From assembly GCA_019115425.1 (NCBI GenBank), contig DXDO01000115.1:1-15121 (forward strand): 15,121 bases of DNA, given 5' to 3'. This document shows positions 13,277 through 15,121 of the stretch, piece by piece; positions within the stretch are counted from its first letter, which is position 1, and each line of letters begins with the position of its first letter. The DNA comes from Candidatus Agathobaculum merdigallinarum (lineage in GTDB: Bacteria; Bacillota; Clostridia; Oscillospirales; Butyricicoccaceae). A program made the translations under genes and the position numbers. Below the pieces are notes generated by a model. The model did not search any database. It was not told the DNA's origin and saw only the letters and a list, made by a program, of their open reading frames with translations.

Positions 13277-14227
13277 TCAGGGAAGTCTGCAAAAGCCTTC
13301 GATCGGGTGAATGACAACGCGCGGGAGCAGTTCATCGACCGTACTGCGCTCTGCGGCCTGTGAGCCGTTGCACATGACGTTGGCTGCGCTCGCAGCGACG
13401 GCCAGACGGATGGCAGCCGTATCCTCCATGCCCAGCTCGGCGGCGTAGGCAAGCGCGGCGACCATGCTGTCGCCCGCGCCGACCGTGCTGCCGACCGGCA
13501 CCTTGAGGCCCTCGGCGTAGTATGCAGCGTCGCGGCTGACAAACAGCGCACCCTCTCCGCCCATGGAAACGACCACGCGCGCCACGCCGTTTTCGGTAAT
13601 TTCGCGCGCCGCGGCGAGCCGGTCACCCGTATTTTCGAGCGTTCGTCCAGCCAGTCGGGCAAGCTCGTGGTGATTGGGCTTGATCAGGTCAGGCTTTGCG
13701 GCAAGACCGTGCGCAAGCGGCGCGCCGTCTGCGTCCAGAAATACGTGCGCCCCTGCTTGGCGGCAGGCGGCGGTCCAGATACCATAGGTATCCGCAGCGG
13801 CACCCGCAGGCAGGCTGCCGGACAGTACCACGATGTCGCCGGGGCGGATGGAATGCACCACGGCGGCGAGCATACCATCCAGCGTATCCTGATTGACTGC
13901 GAGCCCGGGTTCGTTCAGGTCGGTGGTGGTGCGCTGGGATGGGTCGATGATTTTGAGATTCGTGCGGGTCTCGCCATCGACAAAGGTGAAACGGCAGGCG
14001 ATGCCGAGCGCGTCCATTGCGTCCGCGATACGGCGGCCGACCGTGCTCCCGAGCACCCCGAACGCCGTGCTTCTGCCGCCCAGCTTGGCGATCACCTTGG
14101 AAACATTCAGGCCTTTTCCGCCGGGGGCGGTGCGCACTGCTGTGATGCGGTTGACCGCATCGAGAGAGAAGTTCGGTATTTCGATCGTTTTGTCCAGTGC
14201 GGGATTGAGCGTTACAGTGATAATCAC
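13277..14227 (-). CDS. pfkB: 1-phosphofructokinase-family hexose kinase (PfkB/ribokinase superfamily)
   Basis: A 316-aa kinase expected to phosphorylate a hexose phosphate (fructose-1-phosphate to fructose-1,6-bisphosphate, or tagatose-6-phosphate). Diagnostic features are TLNPALDKTIE at the N-terminus, APGGKGLNVSKVIAKLGG (substrate-binding signature 1), LSGSLPAG, KPNHHELARLAG, and C-terminal VGAGDSMVAAL with catalytic base Asp253. The start is GTG at 14227 with AGGAGG 7 nt upstream; the nearby ATG is out of frame. Neither a fructose PTS nor a FruR gene is next to it, so fruK versus lacC identity is not settled. It is transcribed alone from a promoter at about 14295-14323. No obvious terminator separates it from the convergent EamA gene. 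Confidence 0.9.
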   Translation of the reverse strand: MIITVTLNPALDKTIEIPNFSLDAVNRITAVRTAPGGKGLNVSKVIAKLGGRSTAFGVLGSTVGRRIADAMDALGIACRFTFVDGETRTNLKIIDPSQRTTTDLNEPGLAVNQDTLDGMLAAVVHSIRPGDIVVLSGSLPAGAAADTYGIWTAACRQAGAHVFLDADGAPLAHGLAAKPDLIKPNHHELARLAGRTLENTGDRLAAAREITENGVARVVVSMGGEGALFVSRDAAYYAEGLKVPVGSTVGAGDSMVAALAYAAELGMEDTAAIRLAVAASAANVMCNGSQAAERSTVDELLPRVVIHPIEGFCRLP

Positions 14228-14294
14228 ATCATTACCTCCTGTGGGTGCGGCATATTATGTTTTCGCTGGGATTGAAAAGCGAAAGCCTACTCTT

Positions 14295-14323
14295 ATCATA
14301 ACAGCAATCCGCTTTTTTTGAAA
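14295..14323 (-). promoter_or_regulatory. Extended -10 promoter of the phosphofructokinase gene
   Basis: On the minus strand TGTTATGAT (TATGAT at 14300-14295) is an extended -10. The -35 position holds TTTCAA (14323-14318), a weak match at 17 bp. It lies about 68 nt upstream of the GTG start. The neighbouring TGAAACGGTTGAG (14319-14331) only partly fits a CcpA cre site, so catabolite control is not claimed. Confidence 0.5.
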
Positions 14324-14344
14324 CGGTTGAGACAGAAAAATGCA

Positions 14345-14381
14345 AAAGCCCTGCGCGTCCCAAACCGGCGCGCAGGGCTTT
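14345..14381 (-). terminator. Intrinsic terminator of the KdgK-like kinase gene
   Basis: A perfect 13-bp stem pairs 14345-14357 (AAAGCCCTGCGCG) with 14369-14381, with an 11-nt loop. On the minus strand the stem ends in GGGCTTTT and is followed by TGCATTTTTC. It sits about 70 nt after the kinase stop and before the promoter of the next minus-strand gene, so the two kinases are separate units. Confidence 0.85.
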
Positions 14382-14449
14382 CGCTGTATTAAGATAGGAA
14401 AGGTATCAAATGATAAGCGGACAGTGGCTGCCGTTTTGCTTCACTTGTC

Positions 14450-15121
14450 TTAGCGCTGGATACGTCCGGAGCCGTCGCCGCCGGCGAGCTTTTCCACCTC
14501 GGAGACAGTGACCATGTTGTAGTCACCCTCGATGGTGTGCTTGAGCGCGGAAGCCGCTACCGCGAACTCAACCGCCTCCTGCGTGCTCTTGCCGTTCAGC
14601 AGCGCATAGATCAGACCGCCGCCGAAGGAGTCGCCGCCGCCGACACGGTCGATGATACGCAGCTCGTACTTCTTGGAGAAGCAGTATTCGCCGGTCTTGG
14701 CGTCGAACAGCATCGCGCTCCAGCCGTTGTCAGACGCGGAGTGGGACTCGCGCAGGGTGATGGCAACCTTTTCAAATCCGAACTTGTCAGCCAGCTGCTT
14801 GGCAACCGACTTATAGCCCTCGTGGTTGATCTCGCCTGCGTAGATATCGGTCGCCTCAGCCTCGATGCCGAATACGTCCTTGGCGTCCTCCTCGTTGGAG
14901 ATGCACACGTCAACATACTGGCACAGGTCGGTCATGGCCTCGCGCGCCTGCTCGCGGGTCCACAGCTTGCCGCGGTAGTTCAGGTCGCAGGAGATCTTGA
15001 CGCCGTGCGCCTTGGCCGCCTGGCAGGCCTCGCGGCAGATATCGACCACATTCGGGCCGAGCGCCGGGGTGATGCCGGTGAAGTGGAACCAGTCCACGCC
15101 CTCGAAGATCTTGTTCCAGTC
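14450..15121 (-). CDS. PfkB-family sugar kinase, KDG-kinase-like, 5' end outside window
   Basis: The last ~223 residues of a ribokinase-superfamily kinase, open to the window edge in frame (DWNKIFEGVDWFHFTG). Key features are WFHFTGITPALG, CDLNYRGKLWT, ISNEEDAKDVFGIE, and VGGGDSFGGGLIYALLNG with the catalytic Asp at bases 14630-14632. The usual GAGD is GGGD here. The DLNYR...LW and ISNEEDA patterns resemble 2-keto-3-deoxygluconate kinases of Clostridia, which convert KDG to KDPG in uronate or pectin breakdown. A fructokinase assignment cannot be excluded. A KDPG aldolase or uronate gene upstream would support kdgK but would lie outside the window. The TAA stop is followed by a terminator about 70 nt later. 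Confidence 0.85.
   Translation of the reverse strand, partial: DWNKIFEGVDWFHFTGITPALGPNVVDICREACQAAKAHGVKISCDLNYRGKLWTREQAREAMTDLCQYVDVCISNEEDAKDVFGIEAEATDIYAGEINHEGYKSVAKQLADKFGFEKVAITLRESHSASDNGWSAMLFDAKTGEYCFSKKYELRIIDRVGGGDSFGGGLIYALLNGKSTQEAVEFAVAASALKHTIEGDYNMVTVSEVEKLAGGDGSGRIQR

Noticed and set aside
14319..14332. CcpA cre site upstream of the phosphofructokinase gene
   Set aside because: TGAAACGGTTGAGA misses the C of the central CG and the C near the 3' end of the TGWAANCGNTNWCA consensus.

Overview
The window looks like chromosomal DNA from a GC-rich (by eye about 60% G+C), endospore-forming member of the Clostridia, probably a gut-type Oscillospirales relative. The support is a complete cotJA-cotJB-cotJC spore-coat operon, Firmicutes-type ribosome binding sites, an LTA-synthase-type membrane sulfatase, and a CD1871A-family CXXC micro-protein beside a polyferredoxin. 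The assignment rests on protein-family recognition only. No phage, insertion sequence, CRISPR array, tRNA or rRNA was seen.

Layout. 1-751 (+): 3' part of aspartyl-tRNA synthetase, closed by a terminator. 830-2785 (+): LTA-synthase-family enzyme. It faces a two-gene minus-strand operon (2961-5838), a FabF-like ketoacyl-ACP synthase followed by an acyl-adenylating ligase; an 18-bp perfect terminator stem separates the two. 5839-6225: AT-rich promoter region and the cotJ terminator. 6226-7366 (-): cotJABC. 7440-9055 (+): divergent operon of a UPF0340 (YwlG-type) protein, a HAD phosphatase and a four-cysteine TSCPD protein. 9102-9298: six consecutive perfect hairpins. 9320-9979 (-): Sfp-type phosphopantetheinyl transferase with its own promoter and a leader of about 160 nt. 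10221-11828 (-): overlapping three-gene redox module (TlpA-like lipoprotein, 48-aa CXXC membrane peptide, polyferredoxin). 12142-12335 (+): frameshifted remnant of an OmpR-type response regulator, running into a two-domain EamA transporter (12342-13205). 13277-14227 (-): 1-phosphofructokinase-type kinase. 14450-15121 (-): 5'-truncated sugar kinase resembling KDG kinase.

How the genes work together. The KS/ligase pair could supply or elongate an activated acyl chain, and the Sfp-type PPTase about 3.5 kb away could prime a carrier protein, but no ACP is present, so the link is speculative. The TlpA/CXXC/polyferredoxin module has the parts expected of a membrane electron relay feeding thiol chemistry outside the membrane; it is the best candidate for an under-described system. 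CotJABC belongs to mother-cell coat assembly, and a sigma-E-like -10 lies at the expected distance upstream.

Start codons are often non-ATG. I assign GTG to the LTA synthase, CXXC peptide and phosphofructokinase, and TTG to the ligase, PPTase and polyferredoxin, in each case because a Shine-Dalgarno sequence sits at suitable spacing.
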